From: Ga0077560 sp046330395
Lineage (GTDB): Bacteria; Actinomycetota; Thermoleophilia; Miltoncostaeales; Miltoncostaeaceae
Assembly: GCA_046330395.1 (NCBI GenBank)
Contig: JAXLSS010000017.1
Coordinates: 1-64,000, forward strand
Reading direction: 5' to 3'
Length of the DNA: 64,000 bases
Shown here: piece after piece, positions 49,732 through 58,398 of the stretch
How positions within the stretch are numbered: the first letter of the stretch is position 1
Layout: each line of letters begins with the position of its first letter
Translations under genes and position numbers: made by a program
Notes under the pieces: generated by a model
What the model was told of the DNA's origin: nothing
Seen by the model: the letters and a program-made list of their open reading frames with translations, nothing else
The model's database searches: none

Positions 49732-51024
49732 GTGCGCGTCTCCCCCCTCGCCGTCGCCGCCCTCCTGGCGTTGCCCTGCGTGGCGGCCGCCGACACGCGT
49801 CTCTCGCTGCCGATGCAACCGGCCATGGGGCCCGCGGTGGCCACCGGGCCGGACGGCCGGGGCCTGGCCGCGTGGTTCAGCTGCGCGACCCCCGGGACCT
49901 GGTACCTGTGCACGCTGCAGGCGGCCACCCTGCAGGGCGTCCGCTGGGGGCCCACCCAGAACCTCGCGGCGCCCGAGCTCTTCATCCCCGAGGAGGGCCC
50001 GGCCACGGCCATCGGGGGTCGCGGCGTCGCCGCCGTGGCCTGGAACGTGAACCCTTCGGGGGCACCCGGTGCGCGCGTCCGGGTGGCCGTGCGCAGCGCC
50101 GGGCTGTGGCTGGCGCCGCATGAGATCGACCTGCCGGACGAGGCCGGCACCGCGCCGGCCGTGGGCGTGGACGGCCGCGGGGACGTCCTGGTGGTGTGGC
50201 GGACGGCGCGCCTCCGGGGAGGCAGTTACGACCCGTCGGATCGCGTGCGGGCGGTGGTGTGGCGACCGGTGACCGGCTGGACCCAGCCCGTCACCCTGGG
50301 CCCCACGGGGCTCGCCCCCGGCGCCCCGTCGGTGGCGCTCAGCGCCACGGGCCGCCTGCGGGCCGCCTGGACGCTGCAGGGCCCGCCGCGCGTGGCCGTG
50401 GTGTCCACCGACGCGCACGGTGCGCCCGGCCCGGTGCGCCTGTTGCCGGCTCCCGGCACGCAGGGCGACGTCACGGTGGGCCCGGCAGGGGACCTCGCGG
50501 TCACCTGGACCCGCTGCCACGGCGGCGGTTCCTCCGTGGCCTGCGCCGGCGTGTTCGTGTCGCGCGCCGCGCCCGGCGCGCACCGCATGGGGCCCGTCCG
50601 GCGGGTGGGGCGACCCGGAGGCGACAGGCGGCTGGCGCCGCGGGCATGGGTGTCGGGCGACGGCACCACCCTGGTGTCCTGGAACGTCACGCGGGCCTCA
50701 TGGGTGGCGGCCGGCCGCGGAGGCGACTTCGGGCCGGTGCGCAGCCCTGTGGGGTCCACGGGACCGGTGTCGGTCACCCCGGGTGCCGGCGGATCGGTGA
50801 TGGTGGGCTGGTCGGACCGCGCCGGCGTCCACGCCACCATCACCGACACGGCCGCCGCCGCGCCGAGGGCGCGCCTCGTGGGTCGCGTTGGTGTCAACCC
50901 CGCAGAGGTCGCCACGGGGGCGGCACGACCCGGTGGCGGGTTCGTGCTGGCGTGGCAGATCGCGTCGACCGAGGTGTCGGGCGACGTGGAGGCGCACGCG
51001 GCGACCGTGCGGGGCCCCGGATGA
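49732..51024 (+). CDS. Secreted repeat protein, probable beta-propeller (1)
   Basis: 430 residues from GTG 49732. Signal peptide LAVAALLALPCVAAADT. The mature part has about eight repeats of 45-55 residues, each with a Gly, small residues and Trp pattern: DGRGLAAWF, GGRGVAAVAW, GRGDVLVVWR, TGRLRAAWT, AGDLAVTWT, DGTTLVSWN, GGSVMVGWS, GGGFVLAWQ. This is the look of a beta-propeller of extracellular type, with no catalytic motif. Cys pairs are near CATPGTWYLC and CHGGGSSVAC. Its TGA overlaps the ATG of a paralogue. Confidence 0.75.
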   Translation: MRVSPLAVAALLALPCVAAADTRLSLPMQPAMGPAVATGPDGRGLAAWFSCATPGTWYLCTLQAATLQGVRWGPTQNLAAPELFIPEEGPATAIGGRGVAAVAWNVNPSGAPGARVRVAVRSAGLWLAPHEIDLPDEAGTAPAVGVDGRGDVLVVWRTARLRGGSYDPSDRVRAVVWRPVTGWTQPVTLGPTGLAPGAPSVALSATGRLRAAWTLQGPPRVAVVSTDAHGAPGPVRLLPAPGTQGDVTVGPAGDLAVTWTRCHGGGSSVACAGVFVSRAAPGAHRMGPVRRVGRPGGDRRLAPRAWVSGDGTTLVSWNVTRASWVAAGRGGDFGPVRSPVGSTGPVSVTPGAGGSVMVGWSDRAGVHATITDTAAAAPRARLVGRVGVNPAEVATGAARPGGGFVLAWQIASTEVSGDVEAHAATVRGPG

Positions 51025-52285
51025 GCCGGAGGGCGATCCTGGCGGCCGGGGCGCTTTTGGGAGCATCGGCCCCGGCCATGGGCGCCGGGTCATGGAGCGC
51101 CCCGCAGGTGCTGGCGCACACCAACAGCGTCCTGAACGAGGTCCACCTGGGCGTGGGCTCCGACGGACGCGCCGCGGCCACCTGGGTCACCGGCCAGGGC
51201 ACGGGGCGCGTGGCGCTGCGGCCCCCCGGTGCCGCATCGTTCGCCGCGGGCACGACGTTCCCCGGGTCGGCCGGCGCGCCCGGGCTCTCGGTGAGTGTGG
51301 ACGCCCGGGGCACGGCACGGATCCTGATGCAGGCGGTGGACATGGAGCTGTCGCAGTCCACGTTCTCCACCCCCTTCACGACGACGACGCTGACCGATGA
51401 CGCGGGCAGCAGCGAACGGGCCCTGGCGGTGGATCCCGACGGCGCCCTCGTGGCGGCCTGGCTCACCCCCAACGCCACGCTGGTGCGTTCCCAGCCCGCG
51501 GGTGGCCCCCTGGGCCCCGCGGTGACCATCTTCGGCCGCCCCGTGGGGCTCTCCGTCGCCACCGACCCGGCGGGCGACGCGGCCGCGGTGTGGTTCGACG
51601 GCCTCGCCGCCCAGCCCGTCGTGCGGGCGCTGATCCTCCCCGCCGGCTCCACGGTGCCGCTGGTGACCCAGATGTCCGCAACGGGCGCCAGCGCCGCCGA
51701 CCCGCGCATCGGCATGGACGCCGCGGGCGACGCCGTCGCGCTGTGGACCGCCTACGCCGACGGCCACTTCGCGTTGTTCACCGCCCGCCGCCCCGCCGGG
51801 GGCGACTGGAGCACCCTGAAGCGACTCTCACCCTCGGGCACCGACACCGGCCAGTCCGCGCTGAGCGTGGCGGCCACCGGGCGCGCGGTGGCGGTGTGGA
51901 CGGCCGCGGCGGGCCGCCGCGAGGTGGTGCAGGCCGCCACCGTCGACGTGCCGGGTGGCGACTGGTCGACGGCCACCACCATCTCCCGCGGCCGGGACGA
52001 CGCCGACCACCCGGTGGTGGTGGTGACCGGCACGGGGTCGGCCATCGCGGCCTGGCGCCGGGTGGGTGGCACCGGGTCCACGTCACCGCCGCCACCCGCG
52101 CGGCCGGCCGGGGCTGGTCGGCGCCCGCCGACGTGGCGCCGCCCGCGCCGGTGGTGCGGGACATCAGGCTGGGGGCCGACGCCTCCGGACGCGCCACGGC
52201 CCTGTGGGTGACGCGTGGCCGCATCGAGTTCGGAAGCCACCGCAACCTGCGGCTGCTGGCCGCCGTGCGCGCCCCCCTGCCCTAG
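51021..52285 (+). pseudogene. Secreted repeat protein, probable beta-propeller (2), one apparent frameshift
   Basis: Paralogue of the preceding protein, 421 residues when one base is added near 52070 (1265 plus 1 bases gives 422 codons). Signal peptide RRAILAAGALLGASAPAMGAG. Repeats end DGRAAATWV, DGALVAAWL, AGDAAAVWF, AGDAVALWT, TGRAVAVWT, TGSAIAAWR, and, in the shifted frame, SGRATALWV. The frame ends RGRIEFGSHRNLRLLAAVRAPLP then TAG. No Cys pairs. Coupled to its neighbour by ATGA, so the two probably work together at the cell surface. Confidence 0.72.
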
Positions 52286-53266
52286 TCAGTTCTCCTTGCG
52301 GGCCAGCACCAGGGCGAACCGGCCCGCCTGGTCCTGCCACCACGTGTCCAGCCGCAGGCCCGCGCGGTGCAGCTCACCCTCCACCTGCGCGCGCCGGAAC
52401 TTGGTGCTGATCTCCACGCGCAGGGACTCCCCCGGCGCGGAACGGCACCTCCAGGTCCAGGCCGGGCACGGCCACCGTGTGGGCGCGGTTGGCCACGAAC
52501 CCGATGTCCATGAACCCGGCGTCGGGGCGCCACACGGCCCGGTAGTCGAAGCACGACTGCATGAACCGGGCGTCGACGCGGTGGTTCAGCACGTCCAGTG
52601 CGTTGCGGATGAAGCGCTCGGTGATGCCCTGCGAGTCGTTGTAGGCGGCGTGCAGCGCGGCGGGCTCATCGGTGATGTCCACCCCCAGCAGGAAGGCGTC
52701 GCCGGCTGTCCATGCTGGTGGCCACCTCGGCGTAGAAGGCCGCCCGGCGTGCGGTGTCCAGGTTGCCCACCGTGCTGCCCAGGAACGTCACCAGGCGTCG
52801 CCCGCCATGCGGCACGGCGGGCAGGTGGCGCCTCGAAGTCGCCCACCACCGCCACCAGGTCGGGGTTCGGGTAGCGCTCCCCCAGCTGGTGCGCCGACTG
52901 CAGCAGCATCTCGGCGCTGACGTCCAGGGTCACGATGCGGCGCAGCGTGCCCGCGGCCTGCAGGGCGTCCAGCAGCAGCCGCGTCTTGTCGGAGGTGCCG
53001 GCACCCAGCTCCACCAGCACCTCGGCGCCGGTGCGCTGCGCGATGCGGCCCGCCACGTCCTCCAGCAGGGCGCGCTCGGTGCGCGTGAGGTAGTACTCGG
53101 GAAGCGCGGTGATGCGGTCGAACAGCACCGACCCGCGGTGGTCGTACAGCCACACGCTGGGCACCTCACGGTGCGCGGCGGTGAGCCCCTCGCGGGTGGC
53201 GCGGTGCAGCACGTCCGCGCAGTCCTCGGGCGTCATCCGCACGTCCAGCCGCAGGCGGCCGTCCAG
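52286..53266 (-). pseudogene. egtD: Ergothioneine biosynthesis L-histidine N-alpha-methyltransferase EgtD, about three frameshifts
   Basis: EgtD trimethylates histidine to hercynine using SAM. The first 165 residues are clean: SVWLYDHRGSVLFDRITALPEYYLTRTERALLEDVA, SAM motif EVLVELGAGTSDKTRLLLDAL, and TLDVSAEMLLQSAHQL. Then the frame shifts near 52815, 52705 and 52440, giving LVTFLGSTVGN, VDITDEPAALHAAYNDSQG, FIRNALDVLNHRVDARF, and VEISTKFRRAQVEGELHRAGLRLDTWWQD. First and last frames agree in phase, so three single-base losses suffice. The start is uncertain: CTG at 53266 has GAGGAGA five bases upstream; GTG 53242 or ATG 53236 are alternatives. Directly after egtB on the same strand. Confidence 0.82.
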
Positions 53267-53276
53267 GTGTGTCTCC

Positions 53277-54422
53277 TCAGGCGTCTGCTGCGCAGCGAAA
53301 CCCGGCAAAGATCTGCCTCCTGTGTGGGTGATCCCAGTTGCGGAACGTGGGCTGAGCGACAAGGGGATCGGTCACCCAGGCGCCACCGCGCAGCACGCGG
53401 TAGCCATCGTCGAAGAACACCTCCGAGTACTCCCGGTACGGGAACGCGCGGAAACCCGGGTAGGCGGTGAACGACGATGACGTCCACTGCCACACCGCCC
53501 CCTGGGCGTGCTCCAACACACCCGGGGTGCGGGCCGCCCGCTCCCACTCGGCCTCGGTGGGCAGCCGTGCCCCCGCCCAGCGCGCGTACGCATCGGCCTC
53601 GTGCGCACACACGTGCACCACCGGTTCATCCGGGTGCACGGGCACCTCCGTCCCGAACGCCGAGCGCGTCCATCCCCCGGCGGCGTCCGAGCGCCAGTAC
53701 AGGGGCGCCTCGGCCCCCTCCTGACATCGCCACTCCCACCCGGCCGCCGTCCAGCACCCGGGTGTGGTGTATCCGCCGTCGCGCATGAACTCCATATACG
53801 CACCGTTGGTGACCGGAGCACAGTCGATGACGAATTCGTTCAGGAACTGTTCATGAGCCGGCCGCTCGTTGTCGTAGGCCCACGCCTCGTCGGCCGCACC
53901 CAGGCGCACGGTGCCCGCCGGCACGTGCACGCGGCCGCCGGCACGGCACACGGGCGGCGCCCCGCCCTCGGGCGGGCTCGCGATGGCCCCCAGCTGCAGG
54001 GCCTGCACCATGGTCTCGCGGTGCTGCAGCTCGTGGCGGGCCACCATCTGCACCACGAACCCGTCGCGCACCAGGGGGTCGTCCCCGTCGGCGGGGAGGT
54101 CCGTCACCACGGCCTCGGCCACCTGGCGCACGCGGGCCACGTACGCCCAGGCGTCGGCGGGCGGCAGCACGGCCAGGGCCCCGCGGGCGCTGCGCGGGTT
54201 GGCGAAGGCGTCGTAGATGTCGCTCATATCCCGCAGCACCGGGGGCAGGCCGCCCACGCGCCGCACCAGCCACAGGTCCTCGAAGTGCCCGATGTGGGCC
54301 AGATCCCACACCAGCGGGGACAGCAGCGGCGACACCTGGCGCGTCATCTGCTCCTCGGGCAGGTCCCCCAGCAGCCCCACCGTGGCCTCCCGCGCGTGGC
54401 GCAGCGCCTCCAGCACGCTCAC
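53277..54422 (-). CDS. egtB: Ergothioneine biosynthesis sulfoxide synthase EgtB
   Basis: 381 residues. EgtB is a non-haem iron enzyme that joins hercynine to gamma-glutamyl-cysteine (or cysteine) through a sulfoxide bond. An N-terminal DinB-like domain carries HIGHFEDLW and ARHELQHRETM, supplying the three iron His residues; the C-terminal formylglycine-generating-enzyme-like domain contains DCAPVTNGAYMEFM, ARLPTEAEWERAAR, and WEWTSS-type WQWTSSSFTAYPGF and RNWDHPHRRQIFAGFRCA. GTG at 54422 overlaps the tetR stop. No egtA, egtC or egtE in the window, so the pathway may use cysteine directly or rely on genes elsewhere. Confidence 0.93.
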   Translation of the reverse strand: MSVLEALRHAREATVGLLGDLPEEQMTRQVSPLLSPLVWDLAHIGHFEDLWLVRRVGGLPPVLRDMSDIYDAFANPRSARGALAVLPPADAWAYVARVRQVAEAVVTDLPADGDDPLVRDGFVVQMVARHELQHRETMVQALQLGAIASPPEGGAPPVCRAGGRVHVPAGTVRLGAADEAWAYDNERPAHEQFLNEFVIDCAPVTNGAYMEFMRDGGYTTPGCWTAAGWEWRCQEGAEAPLYWRSDAAGGWTRSAFGTEVPVHPDEPVVHVCAHEADAYARWAGARLPTEAEWERAARTPGVLEHAQGAVWQWTSSSFTAYPGFRAFPYREYSEVFFDDGYRVLRGGAWVTDPLVAQPTFRNWDHPHRRQIFAGFRCAADA

Positions 54423-55009
54423 GCGGCCCAGCTCCGCACCAGGCCCGTGATGGAGTCCAGCGCCGGCTGCAACCCGCCGCCCCGGGCACGCGCGGCCAGC
54501 CCGATGGTGAGCGTCAGCAGCACCTCCGCCCGCGCGGTGACGTCGCGGGGCGTGATCTCCCCCCGCGCCGCGGCCCGCCCCAGGGTGGCCACGAACGCGT
54601 GGCGCATGGCGGCCTGGTAGGCGTCCACCCGGCGCTGCACGTCCGGGTCGGCCACGCTGCCCAGCTCCACCAGCGAGTTCACCATGAGGCAGCCCGTGGG
54701 GGCGTCGGCATCCTGATGGCCACCCAGGGCCGTGTAGAACGCGAGCAGATCGTCGAGACCGGCGGTGCCATGCATGAGGATACCCAGGGGGCCCTCCTGG
54801 AACGCCTGCGCGTACCGGTCGAGGGCGGCCAGGAACAGCGCCCGCTTGTTGCCGAAGGTGTTGTAGAGGCTGGAGCGACCCAGTCCGGTGGCGCGTTCCA
54901 GCTCCTCCACGGAGCTGCCCTCGAAGCCGTGTCGCCAAAAGGTGACCAGGCTGTCGGCCACGGCCCGCTCGCGTTGGAATCCCCGTGGTCTGCCCGGTTT
55001 TTGAACCAT
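54419..55009 (-). CDS. TetR-family transcriptional regulator
   Basis: About 196 residues. The DNA-binding domain reads AVADSLVTFWRHGFEGSSVEELERATGLGRSSLYNTFGNKRALF, a typical TetR helix-turn-helix with the recognition helix RSSLYNTFG, then a ligand-binding domain with TGCLMVNSLVELG (a Cys that could sense oxidants or thiols). ATG 55009 lies inside a 22-bp palindrome. Its stop overlaps the egtB start, so it controls and is co-transcribed with the ergothioneine genes; that is unusual, since egt operons more often have no local regulator. Confidence 0.9.
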   Translation of the reverse strand: MVQKPGRPRGFQRERAVADSLVTFWRHGFEGSSVEELERATGLGRSSLYNTFGNKRALFLAALDRYAQAFQEGPLGILMHGTAGLDDLLAFYTALGGHQDADAPTGCLMVNSLVELGSVADPDVQRRVDAYQAAMRHAFVATLGRAAARGEITPRDVTARAEVLLTLTIGLAARARGGGLQPALDSITGLVRSWAA

Positions 55010-55020
55010 GCGGTACAAAA
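54999..55020. promoter_or_regulatory. 22-bp palindrome over the tetR start, candidate operator
   Basis: TTTTGAACC-ATGC-GGTACAAAA: 9-base arms that differ at one position. It covers the start codon of tetR (read on the minus strand) and lies in an AT-rich patch that could hold the promoter. Autoregulation of the tetR-egtB-egtD unit is the simplest reading. Confidence 0.55.
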
Positions 55021-55093
55021 TAGCCCGGTGCGGATGCCGCGCGCAACGGGCGGCGTCGCCGCGATGCCCTGCTGATAGTCTTGGCCCCCGCTC

Positions 55094-55166
55094 GGGCGAT
55101 TAGCTCAGATGGGAGAGCGCTTCCTTGACATGGAAGAGGTCGGCGGTTCGATCCCGTCATCGCCCA
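55094..55166 (+). tRNA. tRNA-Val (anticodon GAC)
   Basis: The cloverleaf is complete: acceptor GGGCGAT pairs with ATCGCCC, D-arm with TAGCTCAGATGGGAGAGCG, anticodon arm CTTCC-TTGACAT-GGAAG with anticodon GAC, variable AGGTC, and T-arm GGCGG-TTCGATC-CCGTC. Discriminator is A; CCA is not encoded. The purK start is five bases after the tRNA, so the tRNA must be cut out of a longer transcript or read from a separate one. Confidence 0.95.
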
Positions 55167-55171
55167 CTCGC

Positions 55172-56326
55172 ATGCCATCCCCCCACGTGACCCCGCCCGA
55201 CACACGCTTCGACGTGGGCATCGTGGGCGCGGGCCAGCTGGCCCGCATGACCTGCCTCGCCGCCTGGCCCCTGGGGCTGCGGGTGGCGGTGCTGGGCACC
55301 CCGGACGAGCCCGCGGCAGGTGTGGCGGCGGGGCTGGTGGAGGGGTCGTGGCAGGACGCCGAGGCGGTGGCGCGCCTGGGCGCGGTGTGCGACGTGGTGA
55401 CGCTGGAGAACGAGTTCGTGGATGCCGCGGCGCTGGCCGCCGTGGAGGCCGCCGGCACGCCGGTGCGCCCCGGGGCCGCGGCGCTGGCCACGGTGCAGGA
55501 CAAGGCGCTGCAGAAGGCCATGCTGCAGGAGGCCGGACTGCCCGTGCCGCAGTGGCGGGTGCTGGAGCGGCCCGCCGACATCGGCATCCTGGGCCGGGAG
55601 CTGGGCTGGCCCATGGTGGTGAAGGCCCGCACCCTGGGGTACGACGGCTACGGCAACGCCACGTGCCGCACCCCCGAGGACGTTGCGGAGGCCATGACCC
55701 GGCTGGACCGCGGCACCGGGGTGCTTGCCGAGCGCTGGGTGCCGTTCCGGTGGGAGCTGGCCGTGATGGTGGCCCGCACCACCACGGGCACCACCCTGCC
55801 GTATCCGGTGGTGCAGACGGTGCAGCGCGACCACGTCTGCCATGAGGTGGTGGCTCCCGCGGCCGTCACCGACGCCGTGGCCGAACGGGCCCGCGAGGTG
55901 GCCCTGCGCGCCGCCGAGGCCGCCGACGCCCTGGGGGTGATGGGCGTGGAGCTGTTCCTGATGGAGGACGGGTCGGTGCTGGTGAACGAGCTCGCCCCGC
56001 GGCCCCACAACAGCGGGCACTACACCATCGAGGCCTGCGAGACCTCGCAGTTCGAGAACCACCTGCGCGGCGTGCTGGGCCTGCCGCTGGGCCCCACCCG
56101 GCTGCGCATGCCGGCGGCCGCGATGGTGAACATCCTGGGCGCCTCCGACGGCCCGTCCCGCCCCGACCTGGCCGCGACGGCGGCGGTGGAGGGTGCGCAC
56201 CTGCACCTGTACGACAAGCTGCAGGTGCGCGTGCGCCGCAAGATGGGCCACGTCACCGCGCTTGGCGACACGGCGGAAGCCGCCCTGCGGGTGGCGCGCG
56301 CGGGCGCCGCGGCGGTGGGCCTGTGA
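55172..56326 (+). CDS. purK: N5-carboxyaminoimidazole ribonucleotide synthase
   Basis: 384 residues, ATP-grasp fold. PurK carboxylates AIR with bicarbonate and ATP in purine synthesis. DVGIVGAGQLARM is the nucleotide-binding N-terminus; VQDKALQKAMLQEAGLPVP, MVVKARTLGYDGYGN (ATP-grasp loop), GVMGVELFLMEDGSVLVNELAPRPHNSGHYTIEAC and SQFENHLRGVLGLPLG follow, all family hallmarks. ATG 55172 follows the tRNA by five bases, without a separate promoter or clear ribosome binding site. GTGA overlap with purE. Confidence 0.95.
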   Translation: MPSPHVTPPDTRFDVGIVGAGQLARMTCLAAWPLGLRVAVLGTPDEPAAGVAAGLVEGSWQDAEAVARLGAVCDVVTLENEFVDAAALAAVEAAGTPVRPGAAALATVQDKALQKAMLQEAGLPVPQWRVLERPADIGILGRELGWPMVVKARTLGYDGYGNATCRTPEDVAEAMTRLDRGTGVLAERWVPFRWELAVMVARTTTGTTLPYPVVQTVQRDHVCHEVVAPAAVTDAVAERAREVALRAAEAADALGVMGVELFLMEDGSVLVNELAPRPHNSGHYTIEACETSQFENHLRGVLGLPLGPTRLRMPAAAMVNILGASDGPSRPDLAATAAVEGAHLHLYDKLQVRVRRKMGHVTALGDTAEAALRVARAGAAAVGL

Positions 56327-56826
56327 GCACCCCCCTGGTTGGCATCGTGATGGGCAGCGACACCGACCTGCCGGTGATGCGCGCGGCCGCAGAAGCCCTG
56401 GCCGAGCTGGGGGTGCCCCACGAGGTGCGGGTGGTGTCGGCGCACCGCACCCCGCACGACATGATCGCCTACGGCGCCGAGGCCGCCGGCCGGGGGCTGC
56501 GCGTGATCGTGGCGGGCGCCGGTGGCGCCGCCCACCTGCCCGGCATGCTGGCATCGGTGACCCACCTGCCCGTGATCGGGGTGCCCGTGCGCACCACCGC
56601 CCTGGACGGCATGGACTCGCTGCTGTCCATCGTGCAGATGCCGCGGGGCGTGCCCGTGGCCACCGTGGCCATCGACAACGCCCGCAACGCCGGTCTGCTG
56701 GCCGCGCGCATCCTGGCGCTGGGCGACCCCGCGCTGAGCGAGCGCGTTCGGGCCGTGCAGGACGCCAACGCCGCGGTGGCGCGCGACGCGGACGCCCGTG
56801 TGCGAGGCGAGTTCCCCGCCGGCTGA
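56323..56826 (+). CDS. purE: N5-carboxyaminoimidazole ribonucleotide mutase
   Basis: 167 residues. The class I PurE mutase turns N5-CAIR into CAIR. The family motif VGIVMGSDTDLPVMRAAAEAL, VVSAHRTPHDMIAYG (catalytic His), VIVAGAGGAAHLPGMLAS, and LPVIGVPVRTTALDGMDSLLSIVQMPRGVPVATVAI are all present. GTG start at 56323 overlaps the purK stop; the enzymes act one after the other. Confidence 0.96.
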   Translation: MSTPLVGIVMGSDTDLPVMRAAAEALAELGVPHEVRVVSAHRTPHDMIAYGAEAAGRGLRVIVAGAGGAAHLPGMLASVTHLPVIGVPVRTTALDGMDSLLSIVQMPRGVPVATVAIDNARNAGLLAARILALGDPALSERVRAVQDANAAVARDADARVRGEFPAG

Positions 56827-56885
56827 CCGCGGCGCGCGGTGACACCAACGCTTGGTTTTCCCCGCGTGATGCCGATTGCAGCGAC

Positions 56886-58325
56886 GTGCCCTCCGTCGCG
56901 ACGCGCATCGATGCACACCACCTTGGGGCGTCCGTGGCCGGCGCCACGCGCACCCTGCCGCGCCTCCCCTGGCGTCGCCGCGGGGCCCTGGTGGGTGCCT
57001 TCATCACCCTCGCCGTGTTCACGGTGAACGGGGGTTTCGACGACGCCCACGCCGTGCAGCGCGCCCACGAGGCCCACGCCCGCACCGCCATCGCGGTGGC
57101 CGGCGCCCTGCACCGTGCCCAGGCCACGCGCGCCGACATCATCCCCGCGGGCCGCGTGCCCGCCGAGGACGCGGTGACCCTTCAGCAGGTGGTGGGCGAC
57201 CTCACCCGCCTGCGCACCGAGGGGCTGCCCGAGAAGGCCAAGGGGCCGTCCGACGACGCCATGGCCGCGCTGGCCCGCATCACCCAGCTGGGCGCCGCCG
57301 GCCAGAACTACATCACCCCGCCCGACTTCACCTCCCCGTTCGACGCGCTGGACGCCGCCGCATCCGAGTGGACCGGCGCGCAGGACGCCTTCGTGGCGGC
57401 CGACGCCGCCGACGCCGCCGCGCGGATGGACGGCATCCGGCAGCACACCGTCACCCTGCTGCTGCTGCTCACCCTCGGGCTCGCCGTGGCCTGGCGCTTC
57501 GCGGGCACCCGCGGCGCAGGGGCCCTCGCCCCCACCCAGCCGGCGCCGCCGTCGGAGCCCGCCGCGGCGCCCGTGGCCCCCGAGGTGTACCGCCGCCTGG
57601 CGGCGTCGCTGGAGGACCGCGCCAGCGCGGGCACCGACCACCGCACGCACCTCGCCGCCGTGGTGGCCGGCAGGCCCGCCCGGCAGACGCCGTTCCACAC
57701 CCATCTGGCCGCCATCGGCCTGCGGCCGCCGGCCGCGCCCACGGAGGCGGCCGGGTACGACGCCCGGCGCGCCCTGGCCCGCACCACCCACGCCCGCGAC
57801 CCGGCGGGCGACGCCCACTCCGACCGCGTCGCCGCCCTCGCCGCCCGGCTGGCGGGCGAGCTCGGCTGGCCGGAGGACCGCACCGCGCGTCTCCACCGCG
57901 CCGCCCTCCTGCACGACGTCGGCAAGGTGGGCGTTCCGGACGCCGTTCTGCACAAGGCGGGCCGGCTCACGGAGACCGAGCGCGCCGTGGTGGAGACCCA
58001 CGCGGAGCTGGGCGTGCGCATGGTGACCCCGGTGCTGGATGAGGAGCAGGTGGCCTGGGTGGCCCAGCACCACGAGCGCCTCGACGGCACCGGCTACCCC
58101 CACGGCCTCCGGGCCGCGGACATCACCCAGGGGGCGCGCATCATCGCCGTCGCCGACGCCTGGGACTCCATGACCGGCACCCGCCGGGCCATCCCCCAGC
58201 ACCGCGCCCTGGCCGTGTGCGCCGAGGTGCGCGGCACCCAGCTGTGCCCCGACGTGGTGGGGGCGCTGTCCCGCCTCGCCGCCCGGGGGGAGCTGAGCGA
58301 CGTGGACCCCGCCTCCGGCGGCTGA
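56886..58325 (+). CDS. Membrane HD-GYP domain phosphodiesterase
   Basis: About 479 residues. Two hydrophobic helices (residues about 37-55, ALVGAFITLAVFTVNGG, and about 180-200, VTLLLLLTLGLAVAWRF) frame an external helical sensor domain. After a Pro/Ala linker, the HD-GYP domain (about 290-450) has LHDVGKVGVPDAVLHKAG and QHHERLDGTGYPHGLRAAD, the metal and GYP motifs of c-di-GMP hydrolases. The GTG start has no clear ribosome binding site; a later GTG is possible. It ends at a strong hairpin. Third second-messenger protein in this window. Confidence 0.88.
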   Translation: MPSVATRIDAHHLGASVAGATRTLPRLPWRRRGALVGAFITLAVFTVNGGFDDAHAVQRAHEAHARTAIAVAGALHRAQATRADIIPAGRVPAEDAVTLQQVVGDLTRLRTEGLPEKAKGPSDDAMAALARITQLGAAGQNYITPPDFTSPFDALDAAASEWTGAQDAFVAADAADAAARMDGIRQHTVTLLLLLTLGLAVAWRFAGTRGAGALAPTQPAPPSEPAAAPVAPEVYRRLAASLEDRASAGTDHRTHLAAVVAGRPARQTPFHTHLAAIGLRPPAAPTEAAGYDARRALARTTHARDPAGDAHSDRVAALAARLAGELGWPEDRTARLHRAALLHDVGKVGVPDAVLHKAGRLTETERAVVETHAELGVRMVTPVLDEEQVAWVAQHHERLDGTGYPHGLRAADITQGARIIAVADAWDSMTGTRRAIPQHRALAVCAEVRGTQLCPDVVGALSRLAARGELSDVDPASGG

Positions 58326-58345
58326 CGCCGGACCCACGAACGGCC

Positions 58346-58369
58346 GTGCCCCGTGTTTCCACGGGGCAC
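58346..58369. terminator. Hairpin between convergent genes
   Basis: GTGCCCCGTG, loop TTTC, CACGGGGCAC: a perfect 10-bp stem, followed on the plus strand by GTGTTC. It lies between the HD-GYP stop (58325) and the korB stop (58399, minus), so it can serve both. Confidence 0.7.
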
Positions 58370-58398
58370 GTGTTCACCTGCCGGCGTGTGTGCTCGTA

